In this document: piece by piece, positions 44,791-53,709 of the stretch
How positions within the stretch are numbered: position 1 is the first letter of the stretch
Layout of the letters: every line of letters starts with the position of its first letter
Origin: Chitinophagales bacterium
GTDB taxonomy: Bacteria; Bacteroidota; Bacteroidia; Chitinophagales; Saprospiraceae
Direction of reading: 5' to 3'
DNA length: 64,000 nucleotides
Assembly (NCBI GenBank): GCA_013299105.1
Contig: JAAFJY010000008.1
Coordinates: 62,001-126,000 of the forward strand
Position numbers and translations under genes: made by a program
The notes under the pieces: model-generated
The model's database searches: none
What the model saw: only the letters and a program-made list of their open reading frames with translations
Told to the model about the DNA's origin: nothing

Positions 44791-45438
44791 CTAGGTCGCC
44801 CAGGCCTTGTCCCCTTTTTTGTACGGCACACTTCCCTCGAATCGTCCAGGGACGGCTACGTAGCGCAAAGCTTTGGTCGCACCAATTTCAGAGGAGAAAT
44901 AGCCCAACAAGGTCAGCTCTTTGGCCAAAGAGAAAAATGGCACCAATGGATCGGAAGCCTTGGCTTTCACTTCTTTGACGTTGCCAGTTTCAGCGTCCAC
45001 ATCGGCTTTTACCACGTTGGCGGCGGCTTGTTTGCGCTCGTCAGCAGCTTTTTGTTCAAAAGTTGTCATGACAGCAATGCGTTGCTCATTGCTCAAGCTG
45101 ACGTAGTTTTTGCCGTGGTTTTTCATGCTTTCGGCATCAATATCCCCCAAGCCTTTCATGAAATGCTGCTGTTGAGCTGGCAGGTAGCAATCCTTGATCA
45201 TCAACTCGATGAAAGGCCCTACACCTGCTGCCTTGGCTCCGGGTGTAGAGGTAGTTGGGATGATGGTCTCCGCGATTTCAGCCAACAGGGCTTGTTGATC
45301 GGCGGTGAAATTCAGCGCTCCAGGCACCCAATCGGGTTGTAGCTCACCATTGCGGATGGCCATGGCCGAGAGCGTCGGGCCGGAGAGGGCTCCTCCCAGC
45401 AAGAGCGCAACGCTTTTGATGGCGGTTCTTCTTTCCAA
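44791..45438 (-). CDS. Gluconate 2-dehydrogenase subunit 3-like protein
   Basis: A 215-residue protein with a twin-arginine-like signal (MERRTAIKSVALLLGG), which would carry folded flavoprotein complexes across the inner membrane. The body has LAEIAETIIPTTSTPGAKAAGVGPFIE, cut here as LAEIAETIIPTTSTPG and KAAGVGPFIE, typical of the subunit 3 family (PF13618). It precedes the GMC large subunit on the same strand. Likely role: small subunit and secretion chaperone of a periplasmic sugar or alcohol dehydrogenase. Confidence 0.85.
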   Translation of the reverse strand: MERRTAIKSVALLLGGALSGPTLSAMAIRNGELQPDWVPGALNFTADQQALLAEIAETIIPTTSTPGAKAAGVGPFIELMIKDCYLPAQQQHFMKGLGDIDAESMKNHGKNYVSLSNEQRIAVMTTFEQKAADERKQAAANVVKADVDAETGNVKEVKAKASDPLVPFFSLAKELTLLGYFSSEIGATKALRYVAVPGRFEGSVPYKKGDKAWAT

Positions 45439-45481
45439 AGCAATTGTAGGTTATGAGGTTAGAAAAGAGTAGTAAAGTCGA

Positions 45482-45536
45482 ATGTTGAAATGTTGAAAAG
45501 TTGAAAAGTGATGTCCACTCTTCAACATTTCAACAT
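45482..45536. promoter_or_regulatory. Perfect inverted repeat between SusD and subunit 3 genes
   Basis: ATGTTGAAATGTTGAA (45482-45497) is the exact reverse complement of TTCAACATTTCAACAT (45521-45536). It belongs to the hairpin family at 739 and 20287. It could end or attenuate transcription between SusC/SusD and the dehydrogenase genes, or mark a processing site, giving different expression levels. Confidence 0.65.
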
Positions 45537-45555
45537 CTAAACTCTTCAACTAAAA

Positions 45556-47268
45556 TTAAAATCCAGGGTTCTGCTTCAGGGTAGCCTGACCATCTTTGGC
45601 AGAGTTCAGGATTTCCTGGTTGGGAATCGGAAAGTATTCGTGCTTGCCTTTCACAAACTTAGCTCCGCGCAGGTAAGTACGGCGGGTTTGCTCTACGGTG
45701 AGGTAATCGTTGATCACCTGGTCAGCTATGCCCCAACGCACCAAGTCAAAGAAGCGATGGCCTTCCATCGCAAATTCCAGGCGCTGCTCGAAACGCACTG
45801 CTTTTTGGGCAGTAGCTTTGTCGGTCCAGGTAGCGGTGTATTCGCGGATCACATAGTTTCCTGCATTGCTGCCATTGGCTAGTTTCACAAAACCATCGGC
45901 ATTGGCAGCGCGGCGGCGAATCTGGTTGACCAAAGCTCGGGCGCGTTCCAAGTTTCCTGCTTCTACTTCGCATTCTGCCAACCACAACAATACGTGAGAG
46001 AGGCGAATAATACGGTAGTTGTTGGCGTTCATACGTGGATTACCCGTCCAAGTCAAAGTACCGTTTTCGGAGCGGTAAGGTGAGCTTTTCTTGGGCGTGA
46101 ACGGACCAGCGTAGGCACGGTCGCGCACATATTCTGGATTGTGAATGCCCCAATCCAAATAAGGCACACCATCACGCCCAACGGTCCAGTCAAGACGTGG
46201 ATCTAGGTTGCCTGTAAAGGTCTGAGAGTTGTTGCCTGGTACATCAACTGCGTTGAAGTCATCCAAGAAAGGCAAGCCATCAGCATTGGTCTTGAAGGCA
46301 TTCACCAGGTTCTGTGAAGGCTGGAAAAAGCCGCAGCAGGTAGTCAATGCACCCCCACCATAAGGAAAATTGAGGGTATGCCCCCGGTTTCCGTTGTTAG
46401 AAATCGCTGCACCATCATTCACCGAGTGCTGGATTTCAAAAATAGACTCCGTGTTGTTGTTGGTTGGTGCGCGGAAATTATCATGGTAGCGAGCCACCAA
46501 AGTGTAACCACCATTGGCCACGATGGCTTCCAAAATCGTTTTGGCATCAGCAAATTTATTTTGGAACATCATCGCTTTGGCCAACGTGGCTCCAGCAGCC
46601 CATTTGGTCACACGACCTGGAGCACCCGCCCAGCGGTTAGGTAGGTTGTCATAAGCAAACTTCAAGTCGGTTTCGATATTTGGCCAGATCTCCTTGTCAT
46701 TGGGTAGCTTGGTGCTGTTCGCATCACCTGAGCTGTAGGTTTTATCATCAATATAAGGCACGTTTTTGAACATCTTACGTGCTTCAAAGTGATAATGACC
46801 ACGAAGGAACCGAGCCTGGGCAACAGCTTGAGTCTTCTGCACATCGGTCATGTCCGTTGCTTTTTCCACCAATTGGATCACATCGTTGGTACGTGCAATT
46901 CCATCGTAAACTGCCCGCCACTTGCCGCGGAAGTGGGTCAAGTCACCCGTATGGGTATAAGCCTCAATGAGTGAGATTTCAGGTTGGTCGCCAGCGTTGG
47001 ACCCCTTGTAGGCATCATCAGAAGCTACGGAACCATACACCCAATTGTCGGCAGAACCCGTCCAGTCTGGAAAAGCAGAACCTACGTTGGTCTGCACCCC
47101 ATCCAGCAGAGAGTATGCACCAGTCAACACAAAGTTGACACCTGCTGCATTCGACAAAGTGCCTTCACTCAAAACACCCAGAGGGGTTACTGTTAAAAAA
47201 TCTTCATTGCAGGATACGACGCCTAAAGAAGCGGCCAGTAATGCTGCGAAAACCTTTATTTTTTTCAT
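45556..47268 (-). CDS. SusD/RagB-type nutrient-binding lipoprotein
   Basis: A 570-residue lipoprotein from the ATG at 47268 (lipobox VVSC); four extra upstream residues (MTNV) are possible. RagB/SusD pattern: FLTVTPLGVLSEGTL near the mature start, RFLRGHYHFEARKMFKNVPY, LSHVLLWLAECEVEAGN and EQRLEFAMEGHRFFDLVRWG at the C-terminal side. It should bind the ligand of the SusC barrel encoded 72 bp upstream on the same strand. Confidence 0.93.
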   Translation of the reverse strand: MKKIKVFAALLAASLGVVSCNEDFLTVTPLGVLSEGTLSNAAGVNFVLTGAYSLLDGVQTNVGSAFPDWTGSADNWVYGSVASDDAYKGSNAGDQPEISLIEAYTHTGDLTHFRGKWRAVYDGIARTNDVIQLVEKATDMTDVQKTQAVAQARFLRGHYHFEARKMFKNVPYIDDKTYSSGDANSTKLPNDKEIWPNIETDLKFAYDNLPNRWAGAPGRVTKWAAGATLAKAMMFQNKFADAKTILEAIVANGGYTLVARYHDNFRAPTNNNTESIFEIQHSVNDGAAISNNGNRGHTLNFPYGGGALTTCCGFFQPSQNLVNAFKTNADGLPFLDDFNAVDVPGNNSQTFTGNLDPRLDWTVGRDGVPYLDWGIHNPEYVRDRAYAGPFTPKKSSPYRSENGTLTWTGNPRMNANNYRIIRLSHVLLWLAECEVEAGNLERARALVNQIRRRAANADGFVKLANGSNAGNYVIREYTATWTDKATAQKAVRFEQRLEFAMEGHRFFDLVRWGIADQVINDYLTVEQTRRTYLRGAKFVKGKHEYFPIPNQEILNSAKDGQATLKQNPGF

Positions 47269-47340
47269 GACATTGGTCATTTAGGTTGTTTAAAAGTAAA
47301 CAGTTTCTGCGTTGTTTAGATCGCAAAATCGCCGAACGGA

Positions 47341-50300
47341 TTAGAAACTGATGCTTACGCCAAAGTTGGTTGAACGGAATGCAGGATAAGACCCTTCGTC
47401 CACACCCAATTGGCGATCAGAACCCGCTGCAAAGTTGCGGAGGTTAACTTCAGGATCAAGTCCTTCGTATTTGGTGATGGTCAACACGTTTTGGCCCTGC
47501 ACCCAGACGCGACAAGCACCCAAACCAGCTTTATCCGTCAACTTGGTAGGAATAGTGTAGGTCAACTGCACGTTTTTGAGGCGGAAGTAAGAACCATCTT
47601 CCAGGTAGTACGTGGAAGGATTTGAGCTGATTACGTCATTCGAACGTGGAATCGGCAGCAAGGCATTGGTGCTGCCAGGGCGCCAGCTCCGCTCCAACAT
47701 GCGTTGGCTGCGGTTGCCACCAAAGGTTGGGAAGTCGGTCCAGTAACGCACGTAGTTGAATAGTTCATTGCCTTGTACCCCTTGGCCAAATACGTCCAAC
47801 TGGAAGTTCTTGTAGCCCAGGCTCAAGTTGATGCCATACATGAAGTCAGGGTGTGGATTGCCGATGATGCCACGGTCGGCGGGGTTGATCACGCCGTCGC
47901 CATTGACGTCGCGGTAACGGAAAGCACCAGCTTTGTTCATCGCACCACCACCAAACTGCACGGGCGCTTCAGTAGCCTCTTTGTCAGTTTGGAAAATACC
48001 CAGGATCTCGTAACCAAAGAACGAAGCCAGCGGGAAACCTTGCTGGGTAACAGAAACCGTACCCGTTGGCAAGCGCAGGTTGGAGAACCCAAAGTACTGG
48101 GTACGTGGGTCACCTGTGGTTTTGATCACGGTGTTTTTGTAGGTAGAAAAGTTACCGCCAATGCTGTAACGGAAATTGCCATTGCTGCTCTTGTTGCGGT
48201 AGTTCAAAGCTAGGTCAATGCCCTTGTTTTCCATTTCACCGATATTCTGGAATGGGTTGATAGCCACTCCTTGGGTGAATTGTACTTCTACGGGAAAAAG
48301 CATGTCAGACGTGGTACGGGTGTACCAATCGAAGTTAACATCCAATTTACCATTGAGCAAGGTCAGGTCAAGACCTGCATTGAGTGAGGTAGTTGTCTCC
48401 CACTTGGCGCGAGAGTTGCCAAATTGGCCCAATTCGTAACCTTGCTGAGAAGAGGTGCGAGAACCTGCCAAATCGTAGAAAGACGATTCTGGTGAAGTCG
48501 CATAAGTAGAGAAAGCATTGTAGTTACCAATTTCCTGGTTACCCGTTTGGCCCCAACCTACACGTACTTTGGCAAAAGTAAGCCATTTGGCGTCAGCCAG
48601 GAAAGCTTCTTCTGACAAGACCCAGCCTGCACTCACTGCAGGAAAAACTGCTGTGCGAAACTCTGGTGCAAAACGAGAAGAACGGTCACGGCGTACCGTT
48701 GCATCGATCAAGTACTTGTTGTCAAAAGAATAGTTCAACCGCGCAAACTCGGAAGCCAAGCGCCATTCAGATGCGCCACCAGAGTTGTTGATCCCTGAAC
48801 GGCCAGCGCTGAGGTAGCGGTTAGGTAAGGCAGTAGAAGCAAAACCATTGCGTTCAGCAGTGAAGAACTCGAAGTAGTTTTTGATAGCTTCGGTACCCAC
48901 TAATACATTGAACCGGTGTTTTTCACCCAATTCAAGGTTATAATTCAGGGTGTTGTACCAAGTCCAGGTTGACTCGTAATTGTTAAACACCGTCAACACA
49001 TCCGCTCCAACTGGCTCCGCAGATTCAGGGTCATTGGCCCGGAAGCGGCGCAGGTTGAAAAGGTTGTAGTCGATTCCAAACTGCGAACGTGCAGTTAGGT
49101 TTTTAAGAATGTCCACCTCGGCATAAGCACTACCGAAAAGGCGGGTTTCCTTGTTCACGTTGTCCTTGTTGCGGTCCAATTCTGCCAGTGGGTTACGCGA
49201 ATTGTCGAGTACGGTTGGCGGACCTGCAAAGTAACCTCTGATGTCGGTCAAAGGCACGATCGGTGGCATCCGGTAAGCGAAAGAAATTGGGTTGCTTTCA
49301 CTTTGGTTGCCGTTGGGCTGACCAATTTGCTCGCCGTAAGCCAACTGGAAGTTTTCTCCGATGCGAATACGCTTGCTTACATTGAACTCGGTATTGGCCC
49401 GCAGCGAATAGCGCTTGTACCCTGTAAACTTCATGATCCCTTGTTGGTCGAAATAGTTCAAGGACATGGCGTAACGCGCTTGATCGGAAGCTCCACTTAC
49501 CCCAATTTGGTGGTTTTGGATCGGCGCAGCATCAAAGATTGCGTCCATCCAATCGGTACCTTGCTTGTTGGCTTTGGTGATCAGGTTTTTCGGTGTCACG
49601 CTGTAGGCAGCCTCATTGACCTGGCCTTCTTTTCCGTTCACTGGAAAAATGTAATCAGGAAGCGTAGGCGTAGCTGCTGGTCCACCAAACATTGGGATGT
49701 TAGGAAAAACTACTTTGCTTGGGTCACTGATTTTACCGTCCACCAGCAAGTTGTTGTTTTCGGCATTGATGCGCGATTCCCAGAGCAGGTTGGCGTATTC
49801 AGTAGGGTTAATCAAGTCCAAAAACTTGATCGCATTTTGGCGGCCATAGTAAGCATCATAAGTGAACTTGGGCTTACCAGCTTTGCCACGCTTGGTGGTG
49901 ATGATCACAACCCCATTGCCCGCACGAGAACCATAAATCGAGGCAGCAGAAGCGTCTTTCAGGATTTGAATGGTTTCGATGTCGTTCAGGTTCAGCGTAT
50001 TCAGGTTGCCCTTGGTAGGCACACCATCAACTACAAACAACGGTGAGTTATCGTTGATGGTCCCAAAACCACGGATGCGCACCATTACCCCACCACCTGG
50101 CGAGTTGTCGTTGCTTACATTTACCCCAGCTACGCGGCCTTGCATAGCTTGAGCTACATTGGCTGCCGGCACTGAAAGCAAATCTTTGGTGTTGATGGTA
50201 GAAACCGCACCCGTAATATCACGCTTGGTTTGGCTACCATATCCGGTGACCACCGCTTCGCTCAAGGTAGTTACATCGGGTTGCAGGGTAATGTCAATGG

Positions 50301-50586
50301 ATGACAATCCGGCAGAAGAAATCTCTTGGGTGACATAACCCACCGATGAAACAATCAGGATGTCGGCTCCCGCAGGAAGTTGCAATGTAAAAGATCCATC
50401 AATTTCAGTCGCGGCACCAGCGGTGGTGCCTTTGGCCAAGATGGTCGCTCCAATCAATCCAGTGCCGTCATCGCCTGCGATGACTTTGCCTGTAATGGTA
50501 CGTTGAGCAAAAACTCCCGTACCCACAAGTGCAAGCACCAGCACCAGGATTAACCTGAGCGGGTGTAAACAGTAGGCTTTTTTCAT
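47341..50586 (-). CDS. SusC/RagA-type TonB-linked outer-membrane protein
   Basis: A 1081-residue protein from the ATG at 50586. Signal peptide ending near VFAQ, CarboxypepD_reg-like domain (ITGKVIAGDDGTGLIGATIL), a plug with LSEAVVTGYGSQTKRDITGA, FVVDGVPTKGN and ASAASIYGSRAGNGVVIITTKRG (given in pieces), and a long beta-barrel ending in ISF. It should import a glycan or peptide fragment with energy from TonB. With SusD and the two dehydrogenase genes it forms a locus of four co-oriented genes. Confidence 0.93.
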   Translation of the reverse strand: MKKAYCLHPLRLILVLVLALVGTGVFAQRTITGKVIAGDDGTGLIGATILAKGTTAGAATEIDGSFTLQLPAGADILIVSSVGYVTQEISSAGLSSIDITLQPDVTTLSEAVVTGYGSQTKRDITGAVSTINTKDLLSVPAANVAQAMQGRVAGVNVSNDNSPGGGVMVRIRGFGTINDNSPLFVVDGVPTKGNLNTLNLNDIETIQILKDASAASIYGSRAGNGVVIITTKRGKAGKPKFTYDAYYGRQNAIKFLDLINPTEYANLLWESRINAENNNLLVDGKISDPSKVVFPNIPMFGGPAATPTLPDYIFPVNGKEGQVNEAAYSVTPKNLITKANKQGTDWMDAIFDAAPIQNHQIGVSGASDQARYAMSLNYFDQQGIMKFTGYKRYSLRANTEFNVSKRIRIGENFQLAYGEQIGQPNGNQSESNPISFAYRMPPIVPLTDIRGYFAGPPTVLDNSRNPLAELDRNKDNVNKETRLFGSAYAEVDILKNLTARSQFGIDYNLFNLRRFRANDPESAEPVGADVLTVFNNYESTWTWYNTLNYNLELGEKHRFNVLVGTEAIKNYFEFFTAERNGFASTALPNRYLSAGRSGINNSGGASEWRLASEFARLNYSFDNKYLIDATVRRDRSSRFAPEFRTAVFPAVSAGWVLSEEAFLADAKWLTFAKVRVGWGQTGNQEIGNYNAFSTYATSPESSFYDLAGSRTSSQQGYELGQFGNSRAKWETTTSLNAGLDLTLLNGKLDVNFDWYTRTTSDMLFPVEVQFTQGVAINPFQNIGEMENKGIDLALNYRNKSSNGNFRYSIGGNFSTYKNTVIKTTGDPRTQYFGFSNLRLPTGTVSVTQQGFPLASFFGYEILGIFQTDKEATEAPVQFGGGAMNKAGAFRYRDVNGDGVINPADRGIIGNPHPDFMYGINLSLGYKNFQLDVFGQGVQGNELFNYVRYWTDFPTFGGNRSQRMLERSWRPGSTNALLPIPRSNDVISSNPSTYYLEDGSYFRLKNVQLTYTIPTKLTDKAGLGACRVWVQGQNVLTITKYEGLDPEVNLRNFAAGSDRQLGVDEGSYPAFRSTNFGVSISF

Positions 50587-50816
50587 AAAAACTAGAATTG
50601 TGCTTAATAAAAAGGTAAAAAACCACGCCAAATTAATCAGAGAATTGGTAAATCCATACGATCGCCAAATATTGTTGCTTACTTTCTAAAGAAATTTACA
50701 TTGGCGAAAATTTAACGCTCTTTTCTCAACCATTCTTGGGTTTGCACTGTTTTAAGCCATTGATTTTGACATGATACAACAAGATTTTCAACACTACTTT
50801 TGCATAGAACCACCAT

Positions 50817-51524
50817 TCATGATTCACCGAACTGGGCCATCATCAATACATCACTTTCTCCACCAATAGTAAATTCACCTTGACCCCAACAACCGGATCC
50901 GCCCGCACTCACAAAATCATCACTTGGCCCAACACAATTGGCCATGACAACATTCAGTGCAAATTGCTTTGAAATTTCAGGATAATGCAGGTAGGCTTTC
51001 GCCAAACCTTGGGCTGACTTGGCTACGCTCGCCAAGTAAATTTGGGCACCTTTTTTCACCACACTTTCAGCGTGCTCATGCAAAAGCGACTCGTAACAAA
51101 TGGCTGGCGCAATGGTAAAACCCTTAATTTTTAGAACAACCTGCTCATTTCCAGGCACAAAAAATGGTAGTTCATCGGCATGGAGATGCTGTTTGGAATA
51201 GAGCACCGGGGCTTGGCCAGCTTGAAAAAAGAGCATACTGATCCTGATACCTTCGGGGCACGAAGACGGAAAACCTACCCCAATGACCATGTCATACTGA
51301 TTGCTCAAACGCTGAAAAACTTCCAATCTGGGGTCATCGGCCTGCATAGCCAATTTTTTTACTAACCTTGGTTCATAGCCCGTCAAAGAAAGTTCAGGAA
51401 AAAACACCAGGTCAGCACTTTTTTCAGCAGCTTGTTGGATCAAGGTGCCGTGCTTTTTAATGTTTTGTTGAATATTGCCCGCGATTGGCGCAATTTGAGC
51501 AGCTGCTATTTTGATCGCTCTCAT
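50817..51524 (-). CDS. Carbon-nitrogen hydrolase (nitrilase superfamily)
   Basis: A 235-residue protein with the nitrilase triad: E44 in FPELSLTGYE, K111 in YSKQHLHADE, and C143 in AICYES. It should hydrolyse a C-N bond in an amide or N-carbamoyl compound. Its ATG overlaps the stop of the upstream acyl-CoA dehydrogenase gene by 4 bp (ATGA), with GGGAGG just before it, so the two are translationally coupled. Slightly shorter than most members of the family; substrate unknown. Confidence 0.87.
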   Translation of the reverse strand: MRAIKIAAAQIAPIAGNIQQNIKKHGTLIQQAAEKSADLVFFPELSLTGYEPRLVKKLAMQADDPRLEVFQRLSNQYDMVIGVGFPSSCPEGIRISMLFFQAGQAPVLYSKQHLHADELPFFVPGNEQVVLKIKGFTIAPAICYESLLHEHAESVVKKGAQIYLASVAKSAQGLAKAYLHYPEISKQFALNVVMANCVGPSDDFVSAGGSGCWGQGEFTIGGESDVLMMAQFGES

Positions 51525-53059
51525 TTTCCTCCCAAAATTCCTTGCAATTTCATCGCCACAGCCATGTCGCCTTTGATTTCCATTTTTCCACTCATCAATG
51601 CGGTCATGGGGTTCAATTTGCCTTGCATCATGGCTTCGAAATCAGCCAGGCTTAGGGCGACAGTACAATCTGCTTCTCCATCTTCAGTACTCACTTGGTT
51701 TTGGTCCCCATATCCATCAAGGAGCAGGTGTTGGTCTCCAAAGTCAAATTTGAGGCGGGAGCCCAATGCTTTGGCTTGAGTGGCCCTTTTTTCGATGATG
51801 GGCAAAATTTGGGCCAATCCGCCCATTGGAGCAGCTTGAGCAGCATGAGGGGGGCTGTTTAAAGCAGCTTTAGTAGTACTCGCTTGTTCGCCTGGGCTTG
51901 TTTTTTGGTAGGATTTTTCGTCGATCACCATTTTAGCAATGATTTCGCGCATGATTTCACTGGTTCCTCCCCCGATGGTGCCGATGCGGCTGTCGCGGAA
52001 CATGCGGGCAATTTTGTATTCCTCCATGTAACCATACCCACCAAAACATTGCAAGCATTGGGTCATAACTTTGTCCGACAATTCGGTGGCCAGTAGCTTG
52101 GCCATGCTGCTTTCTTTAACTGCATATTGTCCATCTTGTTCCATTTTGCAAACCAGGTACACGAAAGCTTTGGTGGATTCAATTTCTGCGGCCAACTGGG
52201 CGATCCGGTGCCTCAAGACTTGAAATTTATTGATCGAACGGCCAAAAGCTTCCCTTTCGCTCATGTATTGCATGGTGTATTCCAATGCATGCTCGCTACC
52301 TGAAATGGCACTGATGGCCCCAGCCAGGCGTTCAACTTGCAAGCCCCCCATGAGGTAGTAAAAGCCCTTTCCTTCTTCACCGATCAGGTTTTCAAGTGGT
52401 ACTTTTACTTCGTCAAAATTCAATTCAGCGGTATCGGATGCGTGCCAACCCAATTTTTTGAGCTTGCGAGCTGACACACCTTGAGCATTGCGGTCGATGA
52501 TGAGTAAGCTCACCCCAGCAACTCCTGCATTGGGATCTGTTTTGACCACTGTGATCAGGAAATCACCGTAATAACCGTTGGTGATGAAAGTTTTAGCACC
52601 ATTCACCACATAATGATCGCCTCTCCGTTCGGCGCGGGTTTGAATATTCGCTACATCTGATCCCGCACCCGGTTCTGAAATCGCAATGGAGCAGATCATT
52701 TCGCCCGAAATGGCTTTTCTAAGGTACTTTTCTTTCAAAAAATCGGAACCGTGCTTGTATACATATGGCGAAGCCATGTATTGCTGAACACTTGGGGTGA
52801 TGGTAAAACCTCCCGAAAAACAACGCGCTATTTCTTCCAAAAACACTACCGAGAAGAAAAAATCGGCCTCCATGCCGCCATAAGTTTCTGGATAATTGAG
52901 CCCCAAGTAGCCCATATCTCCAAACTTTGTCCACAAATCTTTTGGAATTTGCCCCGCATCTTCCCATTCATCGATATTGGGAAGGACTTCTTTTTGTAAA
53001 AAATCGCGCAAGCCCTGACGGAATAGTTCGTGGTCTTCGTTGAAAAAATATTGCTTCAT
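51521..53059 (-). CDS. Acyl-CoA dehydrogenase fused to a C-terminal SCP2-like domain
   Basis: A 512-residue protein. Residues 1-380 are an acyl-CoA dehydrogenase: FAD-binding SEPGAGSDVANIQT, TFITNGYYGDFL, and the C-terminal CFGGYGYMEEYKIARMFRD and GGGTSEIMREI. The glutamate used by medium-chain dehydrogenases before the GTS motif is G364 here; the catalytic base is more likely E243 in LQVERL, as in isovaleryl-CoA dehydrogenase. Residues 415-512 resemble the SCP2 sterol-carrier domain (LNPMTALMSGKMEIKG), joined by a Pro/Ala linker. It should oxidise an acyl-CoA in lipid or branched-chain catabolism. Stop overlaps the nitrilase gene. Confidence 0.87.
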   Translation of the reverse strand: MKQYFFNEDHELFRQGLRDFLQKEVLPNIDEWEDAGQIPKDLWTKFGDMGYLGLNYPETYGGMEADFFFSVVFLEEIARCFSGGFTITPSVQQYMASPYVYKHGSDFLKEKYLRKAISGEMICSIAISEPGAGSDVANIQTRAERRGDHYVVNGAKTFITNGYYGDFLITVVKTDPNAGVAGVSLLIIDRNAQGVSARKLKKLGWHASDTAELNFDEVKVPLENLIGEEGKGFYYLMGGLQVERLAGAISAISGSEHALEYTMQYMSEREAFGRSINKFQVLRHRIAQLAAEIESTKAFVYLVCKMEQDGQYAVKESSMAKLLATELSDKVMTQCLQCFGGYGYMEEYKIARMFRDSRIGTIGGGTSEIMREIIAKMVIDEKSYQKTSPGEQASTTKAALNSPPHAAQAAPMGGLAQILPIIEKRATQAKALGSRLKFDFGDQHLLLDGYGDQNQVSTEDGEADCTVALSLADFEAMMQGKLNPMTALMSGKMEIKGDMAVAMKLQGILGGK

Positions 53060-53279
53060 GGTGGATGGATGTTTCTAGAGTAAAACGCAGGTTACTATAT
53101 CTGGTTGGAGCTTTTCAGGAATTTATTTTTTGACTGCAAATGTTTACACCGCCCTCGCTTCGGCCCCAATGAGGCCGTTTTTTGGTGATGCTAGGATTTG
53201 ACTCCACAAGCGGCTCTTCGCCGATCTTTAATTCGAGGCCACTGACCAAGTTTTTACTTTCGACCAATGAATGCCGACT

Positions 53280-53699
53280 TCAATTCTCTTTATCTTGTTC
53301 TTGAGCTTCTTTTTCAACGAGGATGCGTACGAAAGCTCGGTAAGAGTGAAAAGAAATCACCAAAAAAGCTACTCCCATCGCCGCATGATACGCAACAGCA
53401 CCTTTTAGTAAAGGAGATACCGTCATCTGAGCAGTGATGAAAAAATGAAAAATAGTGCACTGAATGGCACACCGGATATGATCCTTGATGTCGAGCCACT
53501 GGCTAGCCAAGTAACAATACACCCCAAAACCAAAGGCCATGAGCCCGTACATCTGCACAAATGCGATGCCCATCGTGCCAGCAATAAAATCAGGGGCAAA
53601 AAGTCGGTTCATGATACCGGGTGCAAACATGAGGGTGATACCAACCAATACTTCGACCGCAGCATGGAACATAAAAATCCTTAGCATCCAAATTGGCAT
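53280..53699 (-). CDS. Four-helix membrane protein of unknown function
   Basis: A 139-residue protein with four hydrophobic segments and a short Lys/Glu-rich cytoplasmic tail (VEKEAQEQDKEN). Methionine codons 1 and 5 are both possible starts. It lies 10 bp behind a short-chain dehydrogenase gene on the same strand, so the two are co-transcribed. No conserved motif recognised. Confidence 0.7.
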   Translation of the reverse strand: MPIWMLRIFMFHAAVEVLVGITLMFAPGIMNRLFAPDFIAGTMGIAFVQMYGLMAFGFGVYCYLASQWLDIKDHIRCAIQCTIFHFFITAQMTVSPLLKGAVAYHAAMGVAFLVISFHSYRAFVRILVEKEAQEQDKEN

Positions 53700-53709
53700 A
53701 ATGTAAAGT

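Noticed and set aside
53060-53279. CGGCC...GGCCG followed by T-run (about 53160-53195), considered as a terminator
   Set aside because: The stem is only five pairs and no plus-strand gene ends there; both neighbours are on the minus strand.
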